DNA of 64,000 nucleotides, taken from NCBI GenBank assembly GCA_034003245.1, contig JAVEYY010000012.1:49214-113213 (forward strand), given 5' to 3'. Of this stretch, positions 8,901 to 17,267 are shown in pieces. Under the pieces are notes generated by a model. The model worked only from the letters and a program-made list of their open reading frames with translations. It had not been told where the DNA came from and ran no database searches. The DNA is from Perlabentimonas sp034003245. GTDB lineage: Bacteria; Bacteroidota; Bacteroidia; Bacteroidales; Tenuifilaceae. A program made the position numbers and the translations under genes. The first letter of the stretch is position 1. Each line of letters begins with the position of its first letter.

Positions 8901-10358
8901 CTAGCGGTTTCTAGAGCGATTATCCTCCGATTTTTTTGTCGACTCACTTTTACGCTCACTCGAACTACTGCTCTTTGATGATGAGCCAGAACTTTTAGAT
9001 TCGGACTTTCGCGACGATGACTCCACCTTTGGGGTTGACCGTTCATTTGAACGCGATGGTTTGGAACTCTCAACCGCCCTGGGCTTTGAACTTTCTCTAT
9101 TGGATACACCACTGTTTGATTGCCTATCCGATGGCCTAGTAGACTCTCGATTCGAAGAGCCACTGTTCTCCCGTGAAGGACGGGTTGTCACCGGGTTGGA
9201 CGAAGGGCGACTTGCTGGTTTCTCGGTTCTAACCTCAGAGTCGCTACTTTGAACAGATGGCCTAGTCGAAACTCGACCACGGTCGTTACTTCCTGTATTC
9301 TCGCTATTTATTCTACGGGGAGATCTATAGCCCTGCGTGTTGTCATTACCATTCTGCTTGTTCTCCCTATTAGGTCTTGAACTTACAGTACTATTCGCCC
9401 TTCCTACTCTATCGCGCGAGGTTGGACTGCTAACCACAGATTGCCCTGAATTGTTGGTGTTTCCTGGTCGTCCTTTAACCTCACGGGGATGCCCGTTGGG
9501 ATAACGCTGGGTGTAGTAATTATGGCCATCGCGTTTCCTGTCGGGACGACTATAGGTTTCCTTATATCTTCCGCTACTTACATTAACGACTACAGTGGGC
9601 GAGTGCTTCCTCACACGACCGTAGTAGTACGTGTGATATCGGTCGCAACGATGATGTCTCCAGGGACGATAATAGGTATGGTAATGCACATGCCAGTTGG
9701 AGTGATAGCCATAGTAGTAATGCCAGTAATGGGGTGTCCATGGATTCCAGTATGAGGGATAATATCCCCAGTACCACGATGAGCGCCAAGGCCTATAGGT
9801 AGGCGCGTAGATATAAACAACCAAAGGCCACTCGGCTACTTCGTAGTAGGTAGTTGTAACAACGGCTGTTTCCCCATACGATTTCGACGACTGACTGCTA
9901 TAGTTCCCTCTATACCCAGGATTTGGGGTTTCGGCGTAAACTGGCTCTACAATGTAATTTGGACCATATAAGTCCTCATCGCCAATTAGCTGAATCTGCA
10001 CCGAACCATCGGCAAACCGTTGAACGGTGAAAACGGCAACATCTTGGTACTCCTGCTGATTAAGAGCCACACGCAGAACGATGCTGTGAACATTATCCTC
10101 TTGATAGTCAAAAACCATTATGTAATCAACACGGTTATCGTTATTCAGATCCAAGTTGTTGATCATGGTTTCGGGTTTATTCAGCTCCCTTTCGAATGCC
10201 TCAAGGGTTTCGGAATTTTGGAAGAGATTCATTACGGCAAACAGATTTAAATTATCGCCTGGCAACCCAAGAAAGTCCTCGGGGCTGTTCTGTGCCGCAT
10301 GTATGCTAGTTCCTGCAAGCAGGATAGCCAAAATTGAGGTGTAAATTAGCCTTTTCAT
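8901..10358 (-). CDS. secreted His/Tyr-rich and Ser/Arg-rich protein with an EF-hand-like loop
   Basis: A 485-residue protein. A signal peptide (about 1-21, ending SIHAA) is followed by a globular N-terminal domain (about 25-150) with a calcium-loop-like DLNNDNRVDYI (D70, N72, D74, D78). About residues 180-260 are strikingly rich in Tyr, His and Trp (for example HYWHYYYGYHSNWHVHYHTY). The remaining 220 residues are a disordered Ser/Arg/Asn/Lys-rich tail. The His/Tyr stretch could bind metal or aggregate; the basic tail could bind polyanions. A 21-bp-spaced direct repeat lies 156 bp upstream, also found in front of the kinase at 12460, so LytTR-type control is plausible. Function unknown. Confidence 0.75.
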   Translation of the reverse strand: MKRLIYTSILAILLAGTSIHAAQNSPEDFLGLPGDNLNLFAVMNLFQNSETLEAFERELNKPETMINNLDLNNDNRVDYIMVFDYQEDNVHSIVLRVALNQQEYQDVAVFTVQRFADGSVQIQLIGDEDLYGPNYIVEPVYAETPNPGYRGNYSSQSSKSYGETAVVTTTYYEVAEWPLVVYIYAPTYRPWRSSWYWGYYPSYWNPWTPHYWHYYYGYHSNWHVHYHTYYRPWRHHRCDRYHTYYYGRVRKHSPTVVVNVSSGRYKETYSRPDRKRDGHNYYTQRYPNGHPREVKGRPGNTNNSGQSVVSSPTSRDRVGRANSTVSSRPNRENKQNGNDNTQGYRSPRRINSENTGSNDRGRVSTRPSVQSSDSEVRTEKPASRPSSNPVTTRPSRENSGSSNRESTRPSDRQSNSGVSNRESSKPRAVESSKPSRSNERSTPKVESSSRKSESKSSGSSSKSSSSSERKSESTKKSEDNRSRNR

Positions 10359-10513
10359 ATTTGTATGCTTTAAGGTTTCAATGATTATTTGTGTTCAAAT
10401 ATTATGCAGTTTTTTGACTTAAAAATCCACCAATCGCTATTATTATCCCGCCAAAAACATTCATCTTACTATATTACTGGCACTTACAAATTACTGTTAA
10501 ATAAACACAATTC

Positions 10514-10541
10514 ACCAACAGGTATTTTGAGCTTACCAACG
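10514..10541. promoter_or_regulatory. candidate LytTR operator, copy 1
   Basis: Two copies of ACCAAC (10514 and 10535) start 21 bp apart, two helical turns. The block 10512-10544 is closely similar to 12352-12384, although the flanking sequence is otherwise unrelated. On the other strand the half-sites read GTTGGT, close to the GTT core of published LytTR direct repeats. It lies upstream of the minus-strand gene 8901-10358. Confidence 0.55.
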
Positions 10542-10554
10542 TGCAAAAGTATTC

Positions 10555-11358
10555 TCAAAACATTAATGCATGACTCAAAACGCCAAATAATAATACGCTG
10601 GCAATACTATAAGTAACCCCCATGATAACTATACTTTGTGCGGTTACTCTACTAACCCTGCTGCGGTTGGAGGTGTTTTTAACATTTTTTGATTTGAAAT
10701 CGTTTGCCCAGAATTGCTGATCGACATAAAATGGTGAGCTAAAATCGCTGGTTGTCGATAGCGTTAAATAACTTCTAAAAACCAATGATGTTTCAATGTT
10801 ATCTGAATTAAAGCTGTTATCGTTTCCAATCTCACTATAAGTTGGCCAACCCCAAATTGGCGTACTCATAATAATGTTTGAATAGTTAAAAGAATTCCTA
10901 ATGGATTTTGGCTTAGCATTAATATATGCGAAAGGGGAAATAAAGCCAATTGGATTGCTACGCTGCAACGAGCCGTATACATAGGAGGTTGAATACAACG
11001 CTGTTTTGTCACCAAAATTATGGGGATCGTCAATTGAAGCCCTAATCTCCAAATCATCATCCCAGTACAAGAACATCTCCCCATTTACTACAATCGACGA
11101 TTTACTCCAATCCACAAGAAGGGGATTGCCCTGCTTATTATGAATGATAATGTAGGCTGTTTTATAATACCCATCGAAACGATATTCCACAGCAAGAGTA
11201 TCGTTTTCGAAAATAAACTCATTCTCTTTTACTGCCGGCAAGTTTGACGCCATGCTTAAATGGCTTACAGGAGTACATCCCACCATTGATAATCCAAATG
11301 CAGCAATGGCAATCAAAATTATTAACAACTTTTTGTTGTATATGATTTTCGATTTCAT
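10555..11358 (-). CDS. putative lipoprotein, paralogue of the next gene (1)
   Basis: A 267-residue protein with a lipoprotein signal (lipobox MVGC, Cys28), a beta-rich mature part and a C-terminal hydrophobic segment (about 240-267, IVIMGVTYSIASVLLFGVL). It aligns along its length with the gene at 11466: NEFIFENDTLAVEYRFDGYY versus NEFVFENDTLAVVYSFDGYA, LLVDWSKSSIVVNG versus LYVDWTRSSAIVDG, and FRSYLTLSTTSDFSSPF versus FRSYLSLSTTSDFSKPF. The two are a tandem duplication with a 107-bp gap, probably in one transcript. I know no function for this family; the C-terminal helix suggests a second membrane contact. Confidence 0.7.
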   Translation of the reverse strand: MKSKIIYNKKLLIILIAIAAFGLSMVGCTPVSHLSMASNLPAVKENEFIFENDTLAVEYRFDGYYKTAYIIIHNKQGNPLLVDWSKSSIVVNGEMFLYWDDDLEIRASIDDPHNFGDKTALYSTSYVYGSLQRSNPIGFISPFAYINAKPKSIRNSFNYSNIIMSTPIWGWPTYSEIGNDNSFNSDNIETSLVFRSYLTLSTTSDFSSPFYVDQQFWANDFKSKNVKNTSNRSRVSRVTAQSIVIMGVTYSIASVLLFGVLSHALMF

Positions 11359-11465
11359 AGTTGTAAGGTTTTAGTGTGCATTTTGATTTAAAATTGGTCT
11401 AATCACTTTCAATTTCTAGCAAAGTAATCCTAAGGCGGAGTATTTTTACTAACCTATAAACCCAA

Positions 11466-12272
11466 TTAGTTGGCTGCGACAACCAAAGCACCTAGTAGCA
11501 GAAGTCCAATAACAGCAGTAGTTGATCGCCTTGACCCATTACTGGTTTTAATGTAGAACTGGTTACCCATTGAATAGCTAAGACGAGAAGGATTTACTCC
11601 TGTAGTAATCACTTCCGAAGCCCAAAACTGATCATCGAGTGTGAAAGGTTTGGAAAAATCGCTTGTTGTGGATAATGATAGGTAACTTCTGAAGTATAAA
11701 GGGGAGCTGTTTGCCTCAAAAGTATAACGTTTTCCTTTCCCCACTCCATCATCGGTGTATAGATGAACATTCCCCGTTAGCGATTCGGAGGGAAGAGGTA
11801 CCGACGCCCCCTGAATATAAATCGGCACAACCGAAATATATGCACTGGGAGGAATAAACGTAAGCTGGTAGTCGCGCGAAATTACACCGCTCGATAAAGA
11901 ACTTGTTGTGGAAGTTGACTCGTTCCAGTGAGTAGTATAGCCATATGAGGCAACATCTACCTTCATCTCGTCGCGCGAGTAGCCAAGCGTTTTGCCATCA
12001 ACAATTGCTGATGAGCGTGTCCAGTCAACGTATAGAGGCGTACTTAGCTTATTGTAAATGGTAATGTTTACTGGGCAAGCATAACCATCGAAGCTATACA
12101 CCACGGCCAGAGTGTCGTTTTCAAACACAAACTCATTCTTATCGGTTGACGCCATGCTCGACGAGAGCCGAACATACTGATAGCTTGAACAACCCGATAA
12201 AAGAAAAAATACAGTAAATAAGTAAAATACTGACTCGACAACTCTTTTAGGGTAAAGCTTTAGGGTTTTCAT
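11466..12272 (-). CDS. putative lipoprotein, paralogue of the next gene (2)
   Basis: A 268-residue protein with a lipoprotein signal (lipobox LLSGC, Cys28) and a C-terminal hydrophobic segment (TAVIGLLLLGALVVAAN). It shares NEFVFENDTLAV and SLSTTSDFSKPF blocks with the gene at 10555 and is the upstream member of the pair. It is transcribed divergently from the sensor kinase at 12460; the 187-bp gap holds a 21-bp-spaced direct repeat that may serve both directions. Function unknown; context suggests an envelope component controlled by the neighbouring kinase/regulator. Confidence 0.7.
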   Translation of the reverse strand: MKTLKLYPKRVVESVFYLFTVFFLLSGCSSYQYVRLSSSMASTDKNEFVFENDTLAVVYSFDGYACPVNITIYNKLSTPLYVDWTRSSAIVDGKTLGYSRDEMKVDVASYGYTTHWNESTSTTSSLSSGVISRDYQLTFIPPSAYISVVPIYIQGASVPLPSESLTGNVHLYTDDGVGKGKRYTFEANSSPLYFRSYLSLSTTSDFSKPFTLDDQFWASEVITTGVNPSRLSYSMGNQFYIKTSNGSRRSTTAVIGLLLLGALVVAAN

Positions 12273-12353
12273 AGCATTTGATTTTTAGTTTAACAAATTG
12301 CTAATTTTAGAATAAACATATACCAATAAATATTACCAGTCAAATACTATATC

Positions 12354-12381
12354 ACCAACAAGTAGTTTGGCTTTACCAACG
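12354..12381. promoter_or_regulatory. candidate LytTR operator, copy 2
   Basis: ACCAAC at 12354 and 12375, 21 bp apart, in a block closely similar to 10512-10544. It sits 48 bp upstream of the kinase -7 box and 82 bp upstream of the minus-strand lipoprotein start, a position suited to an activator acting in both directions. Confidence 0.6.
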
Positions 12382-12428
12382 CGCACTGTTAAAATTGAAC
12401 TCGCATTACACCATCCCCAAAGTTTTCT

Positions 12429-12436
12429 TACTTTTG
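12429..12436 (+). promoter_or_regulatory. -7 promoter box of the sensor kinase
   Basis: TACTTTTG matches the Bacteroidota -7 consensus TAnnTTTG. It predicts transcription starting near 12443 and a leader of about 17 nt before the GTG at 12460, and so argues against the longer reading frame from TTG 12367. Confidence 0.6.
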
Positions 12437-12459
12437 ATGATATTTTGAATTACTGTAAC

Positions 12460-15400
12460 GTGAAACGAACGACTTTCCATACCCTTATAGCCTCGCTCCT
12501 TCTCCTTGGGATCCATATCACCCTATCGGCTCAGCAGCAATTCTCCACACCCGAGATATTTAACGAGATTAACGGGTTACCCAACAGCGAGGTGATTTGC
12601 CTGTTAAAGGACACCAAGGGATACCTTTGGGTTGGAACTGCCTATGGGCTGGCCAAGTACGACGGCAATAAGTTTTCCATTTTTAAGCACCAATCCAATA
12701 GGAATAGCATTTCGGGCGATGTAATAAATTCAATATTCGAGGATAATCAAGGGAATATTCTTGTTGGAGCCAATGGCTTATCCATACTAAATCGACAATC
12801 GGGACTTTGGCAAAATTTTCTGCACGACCCTCACAGCAATTTCTCCATTAGTAATCCCCTGGTAACATCCATAACTCAGGAAAACGACAGCATCTACTGG
12901 CTTATAACCGGTAACGGGCTCAATAGGTTTAACATTAAAACCAAACACTTTCATCGCTTCGATATCAACATAAGTTCTCGCATTGCCAAATCGGAGATTC
13001 ACCAAATCATTCCCGAAAAGCTAATTATATTCTCGGTGGGAACAAATGTTTACAGTTTCAATATAGCGACAGGCAAGGTCGATGATTTGCCAATTGCACA
13101 AGGTTATACCAGCTCAAAAATGGTTAACAACAACTTAATAGCCATAAAAAGCAACGAGCCAAACAAGTACGACCTGGTGCAGCTGAATCTATCGTCAAAC
13201 CACGAAAAGATTCTTTTTAAAGATGTCAACATTAATGGACTAACGCTTCTGAGCAACGAATCGCTATATTTTATTAATCGAGAAAAGATATTTTTCTTTG
13301 ATGCCAACTTCAACATTACCCGCACACTTGTGCTTCAACAACGTAGGGAAATTCAAAACATAGAGTACACCTGTGCCCTTAGAGAAGATAATGGCATATT
13401 CTGGGTGGGTACAACAAGGGGGCTACAGAAAATATCATCAAATTCGCCATTTCAGTTCTTCGATATCCGCAGTGGACTGCCCAATGAATACGTGCGCTCG
13501 CTTATGGTTGATAGCAATAACAACCTATGGATTGGCGTGCGCCAAGGCCCGGCTTTCAAAATCGAAAGTATTGACGACTACTTAAAGTTCAGAATTCCCA
13601 GGCTTACGCCCATCAAATTCCCTACTCCCGATGGCGAGGTGTACGCCACCAATCGCATTGTCGAGTTGAGCACCGGCGATATCCTATTCGTAACAAACAA
13701 ATCGATATTCCTTTACAATCCAAGGATAAAGCAGTTTACCGACCAGTTTCAAATCCCAAATAACCGGCAGTACTTCTCGGCAGTTGAGGTTGACGATGGA
13801 GTTCTGGTTGGATCGCTTGATAAACCTACGCTTTTTAAGATTAAAATTGGAAATGGCAAGATTAGTCTCGATAAAACATTTCAAATCGACACTTACCCCG
13901 ATGTTGTGTACTCCCTTTTTAGTGATAGCAACAACGATATTTGGATTGGAGGTGAGGGCTTATTCAAGCTAACTCGCCAGGGTAACTCACAAGCATTCAA
14001 ACTAGAACAAGCAATTGCTGCCATAAACGATACCAACTACTCCAGCAACTCCATTTGGAGTTTTCTCGAAATGGATAGCTCACGGCTTTTTGTTTCAACA
14101 ACAAACAACGGGTTTTACATCTTCAATAAGGCTACAGGCACAAGTAAGCACTTTAACAAAGCCGAAGGATTACCCACCGATTTTACCTGTACTGTGCTTA
14201 AAACCGATAACAATAACCTTTGGCTCAGTACAAAAGAGGGCATAAGCCTAATTAATACCGAAAACTTTACATTCAAAAACTTTCCAGTAAAGAATGGTAG
14301 GTACAATAGCGATTTCACCTTTAATAGCGGCGCAACCACCAAAGGGCAAATGATTCTCTTTGGGAGTAAGCAGGGCGTTGTATTCTTTAACCCCGACAGC
14401 GTAAAAAACCGCGGCATAGGATTACCTCTTTACGTTAACGAGTTTAGGGTATTCGACCGCGTAGTGAAAAGAGAACTCACACACGGCGACACCATTACGT
14501 TAAAACATAATCAAAACTTTTTCTCCTTTGAGTTTTCGTTACTCGATTTTAGAAATCCTCAGGAGATAAAATACACATTCCAGCTTTTACGCTACGATAA
14601 AGCCGAAAGGGAGGCCATAAACAACATCAATGCAGTTAGCTACACCAACGTTAAACCGGGCCGATACACCTTTAGGCTTACCAGCCGTCCGAGTTGGGAC
14701 ACATCCAATATTCAAACTGTCGATATTCGGGTAATCATAAAACCAGCATTCTACCAGACTAGTTGGTTTAAGGCTTTAATCTGCATCACGGCCACGCTAT
14801 TACTGGCAAGCATTATCATTTCAATTGTCCGCAGGCAAATACTCCATGGTAGGCTTCAAAAGATGGAGCTAAACCTGCTACGATCGCAGATTAACCCACA
14901 CTTTATCTTCAACACGCTAACCTCAATTCAGCACACCATACTTACCAGCAGCAAGGAGGAGGCCGTGGAAACGCTATCGCGTTTTTCGCGCCTTATGAGA
15001 ATGTTCCTGGACTACTCGCGGTTGGAGTACATCCCACTCGATAAGGCGATACTCTTCTACAACACATTTGTAACCGTACACTCAGTAAACCTTGAAGAAC
15101 CCATCGATTTTCATGTTGATATTGATTCAAGAATCAATCCTGAAAAGGTAACCATTTCGCCAATGCTAATTCAACCATTCCTCGAGAATGCCATTGTTCA
15201 TGGGCTATCGCCCAAGGGAAAGGAGATGAAGCTAACGCTAAAAATTGAGTTGGCCGACAGCTGGTTGTTATGCCATATTCAGGACAATGGAATTGGCAGG
15301 AAGAAAGCGCAAGAGATTAGCCAACGCAAAACTTTAGCGCATAAATCGATGGGGATTGAGATCAGCAGCAAGAGCATACTGCTGCAGCTAAAAAAGGGAA

Positions 15401-15519
15401 AGTTTATTAAGGAGACCTTCGATATTGTGGATAATACCGATAGCTCTGGAAATCCAACGGGAACAACTGTGCATCTGAAAATTCCCTACCAATTGCAGAC
15501 GAACGAAGCTAAACCTTAA
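12460..15519 (+). CDS. Reg_prop/Y_Y_Y sensor histidine kinase (LytS type)
   Basis: Start at GTG 12460 gives 1019 residues and a clean signal peptide (KRTTFHTLIASLLLLG, cut near LSAQQQ); upstream frame from TTG 12367 overlaps the putative operator and promoter. Periplasmic two-component propeller repeats follow (LWVGTAYGLAKYDG, FWVGTTRGLQKI, LWIGVRQGP, IWIGGEGLFKL), then a Y_Y_Y domain (FSFEFSLLDF to RLTSRPSW), one TM helix and a cytoplasmic His_kinase domain with the phospho-acceptor in INPHFIFNTLTSIQ (His814) and an ATPase domain (PFLENAIVHGL, DNGIGRKKA). No receiver is fused. The LytTR regulator convergent to it, overlapping by 11 bp, is the likely partner. Ligand unknown; glycan or envelope cues are usual for the family. 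Confidence 0.9.
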   Translation: MKRTTFHTLIASLLLLGIHITLSAQQQFSTPEIFNEINGLPNSEVICLLKDTKGYLWVGTAYGLAKYDGNKFSIFKHQSNRNSISGDVINSIFEDNQGNILVGANGLSILNRQSGLWQNFLHDPHSNFSISNPLVTSITQENDSIYWLITGNGLNRFNIKTKHFHRFDINISSRIAKSEIHQIIPEKLIIFSVGTNVYSFNIATGKVDDLPIAQGYTSSKMVNNNLIAIKSNEPNKYDLVQLNLSSNHEKILFKDVNINGLTLLSNESLYFINREKIFFFDANFNITRTLVLQQRREIQNIEYTCALREDNGIFWVGTTRGLQKISSNSPFQFFDIRSGLPNEYVRSLMVDSNNNLWIGVRQGPAFKIESIDDYLKFRIPRLTPIKFPTPDGEVYATNRIVELSTGDILFVTNKSIFLYNPRIKQFTDQFQIPNNRQYFSAVEVDDGVLVGSLDKPTLFKIKIGNGKISLDKTFQIDTYPDVVYSLFSDSNNDIWIGGEGLFKLTRQGNSQAFKLEQAIAAINDTNYSSNSIWSFLEMDSSRLFVSTTNNGFYIFNKATGTSKHFNKAEGLPTDFTCTVLKTDNNNLWLSTKEGISLINTENFTFKNFPVKNGRYNSDFTFNSGATTKGQMILFGSKQGVVFFNPDSVKNRGIGLPLYVNEFRVFDRVVKRELTHGDTITLKHNQNFFSFEFSLLDFRNPQEIKYTFQLLRYDKAEREAINNINAVSYTNVKPGRYTFRLTSRPSWDTSNIQTVDIRVIIKPAFYQTSWFKALICITATLLLASIIISIVRRQILHGRLQKMELNLLRSQINPHFIFNTLTSIQHTILTSSKEEAVETLSRFSRLMRMFLDYSRLEYIPLDKAILFYNTFVTVHSVNLEEPIDFHVDIDSRINPEKVTISPMLIQPFLENAIVHGLSPKGKEMKLTLKIELADSWLLCHIQDNGIGRKKAQEISQRKTLAHKSMGIEISSKSILLQLKKGKFIKETFDIVDNTDSSGNPTGTTVHLKIPYQLQTNEAKP

Positions 15520-16234
15520 GGAACTTTAAAAGCTCATCCTTCTTGCTCTCGCCCACCTTTACGTTCATTCCATTGCTAAGGCACAGGTAGCCTCCTCGTC
15601 CACGTTGGTACTTAACAATATGCTTTAGGTTTACCAGGTACGATTTATGAACTCTCAGGAATAGATGAGGTTTTAGAATATCCTCGTAGTTGGAAAGCCC
15701 CTTTGACGACACCACCTTTTTGCCATCGCGGGTGTGAAACTCCGAGTAGCTGGTATCGGCCGAAATACACACTATATCATCAATCATAATAAAGATAAGC
15801 CCATCGAGGGTGGGTACAAAAATTCGATCATCGAGAGCTCCCGGCAACTCTTGATTTCGTTGCGAGCGCTTCAACTCAAGCTGATTCTTGGCCTTTCTCA
15901 CTGCACTTTTCAGCTCCTCAATATCGTAGGGTTTTAGTATATAGTCAACTGCCGAGGCCTTAATGGCCTGCAGGGAGTACTCGCTGAATGCCGTGGTTAC
16001 AATAACCTCGTACTCCTCGGGGTTGGTGCGCTTGAGCACATCAAACCCAATCTCGTGCTGCAGGTTTATGTCGAGAAAGACGATGCTCGGCTTCTCCTGG
16101 TAAATCATGCTAACCGCATCGTCAACAGTGCTGGCCACGCCAACAACCTGCATATCGGCAAAAAGATTGGCGATGTAGCTGGCCAGCAGCTCCGCCGACT
16201 TCTTGTTATCCTCAACTATTAGGGTCTTAATCAT
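15509..16234 (-). CDS. LytTR-family response regulator
   Basis: A 241-residue protein: receiver domain (1-120) with acidic pocket VEDN, phospho-acceptor Asp55 (IVFLDINL), Thr/Ala switch (VTTAFSEYSLQA) and KPY; then a LytTR DNA-binding domain (about 140-240) with DDIVCISADTSYSEFHTRDG, FLRVHKSYLVNLKHI and a basic C-terminus. It is convergent with the kinase at 12460 and their stop codons overlap, an unusual layout for a cognate pair, which more often forms an operon. LytTR proteins bind two direct half-sites about two helical turns apart, matching the repeats at 10514 and 12354. Confidence 0.92.
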   Translation of the reverse strand: MIKTLIVEDNKKSAELLASYIANLFADMQVVGVASTVDDAVSMIYQEKPSIVFLDINLQHEIGFDVLKRTNPEEYEVIVTTAFSEYSLQAIKASAVDYILKPYDIEELKSAVRKAKNQLELKRSQRNQELPGALDDRIFVPTLDGLIFIMIDDIVCISADTSYSEFHTRDGKKVVSSKGLSNYEDILKPHLFLRVHKSYLVNLKHIVKYQRGRGGYLCLSNGMNVKVGESKKDELLKFLKV

Positions 16235-16329
16235 ACCAAGGGTTTATGCCTGTAAATATATCACAAAAATTTTACGCGACGTGATATGTTTCACTGTCGA
16301 TCTATTGATTAAATTGCGGCAAAAAGGTT

Positions 16330-16818
16330 ATGGAAAACTCCAATGCAAATCAACCCGTGGTGCTCGACGGGTTTGTTAAGCCCGGATTTATTGCCAGGGT
16401 ATACTCGCTCCTCCTCTTCCCAAGCTGTATGGTTATCTGCAAAACCGGAAACTTTGGGGCAAGTTCCGCGGGATCGATGCGCGCCTCGATGGGCGGCAAT
16501 GTGGGCGATGGCGCAATCCTTGGCGCCATAGGCGAGATTTTCGACAGCGCTAGGCGCAACAAGCGCATGGAGAAAGCGGCAAGTCTGCTATCCAAATCGC
16601 CCGAGGAGATAGCGCAAAGCGACAAAAGAAACTTCCTGATTCGCCATATCGACATTGATAAGGTGGAGGTAAAAGGGCCAAACTTTGCGGGCGAGATAAA
16701 GCTTAGAATCCATACTTCCTCCAAGACCTACAAGCTCCGATTGGATGGGCAAAACAAGTCGAGCCAAAAATTCCTTGTTAAAACCCTCTCCGAGTATATG
16801 CCGGGGAAGGTCTTCTGA
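16330..16818 (+). CDS. conserved hypothetical protein, intact copy of the pseudogene at 7181
   Basis: A 162-residue soluble-looking protein with a Gly/Ala/Ser-rich central segment (MRASMGGNVGDGAILGAIG) that could form a short membrane-active or loop element, then a charged helix (DSARRNKRMEKAASLL) and a beta-rich C-terminal part (FAGEIKLRIHTSSKTYKLRL). I do not recognise the family. It is divergent from the LytTR regulator, and a twice-frameshifted paralogue sits 9 kb away on the same strand, so the gene has been duplicated locally. ATG start is supported by alignment with the paralogue. Confidence 0.65.
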   Translation: MENSNANQPVVLDGFVKPGFIARVYSLLLFPSCMVICKTGNFGASSAGSMRASMGGNVGDGAILGAIGEIFDSARRNKRMEKAASLLSKSPEEIAQSDKRNFLIRHIDIDKVEVKGPNFAGEIKLRIHTSSKTYKLRLDGQNKSSQKFLVKTLSEYMPGKVF

Positions 16819-17267
16819 TGGAGCGGTAACGGTTGTTATGGCATAATGGGTATGTCCACTGCAGCAGCATATTCCCTGTTCCCGATTAGAACATCTGGCT
16901 AAAGCCCTGAGATGGGGTTGAAATTGCAATGCAGAGCAACCGGGGTATTCAACCCCTTCGGGGTTGCAGGAATGTCCCGCATCCTCGGCCCCGCATGGTA
17001 TGCGGGGCTATTGGAATTCGATCCCTTCGGGATCGGTGGTTTTATCGCTAGAAATCAACTTCAAAACACGCTGATAGTCCCCCATTCCCGGCATCTCCCT
17101 TTGTGTCCCTCTGTGCCTTCTTTGTGTCCTTTGTGTAATAGGTTTTTAGGGACTTCCACGGCGTTTCGCAGAGAGAACATAGGGTTTCACAGTGGGATTT
17201 CTTGCAAAACCATACTATATCTATGCCACCCTTCACAGTTTACTGAATAGACCCATTCAGGCAGGGG
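16819..17267. other. non-coding stretch with hairpins and degenerate repeats
   Basis: No convincing gene. It contains three strong hairpins (16950-17035, listed separately) and, at about 17098-17145, a degenerate run of TTTGTGTCC/CTCTGTGCC motifs, the reverse orientation of the CACAGRGGCACGGAG-type sequences near 52555 and 55795. Confidence 0.6.
16950..17035. repeat. cluster of three palindromic hairpins (REP-like)
   Basis: CAACCCC/GGGGTTG around TTC (16950-16966), GCCCCGCA/TGCGGGGC around TGGTA (16988-17008) and CGATCCC/GGGATCG around TTC (17019-17035). Two have the stable TTCG-type loop. GC-rich relative to its surroundings and without following U-runs, so more like interspersed palindromic repeats than terminators. 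Confidence 0.65.

Noticed and set aside
12367..12459. Longer start (TTG) of the Reg_prop kinase
   Set aside because: It would put the operator-like repeat and -7 box inside the coding region and an extra 31 residues before a clean signal peptide.
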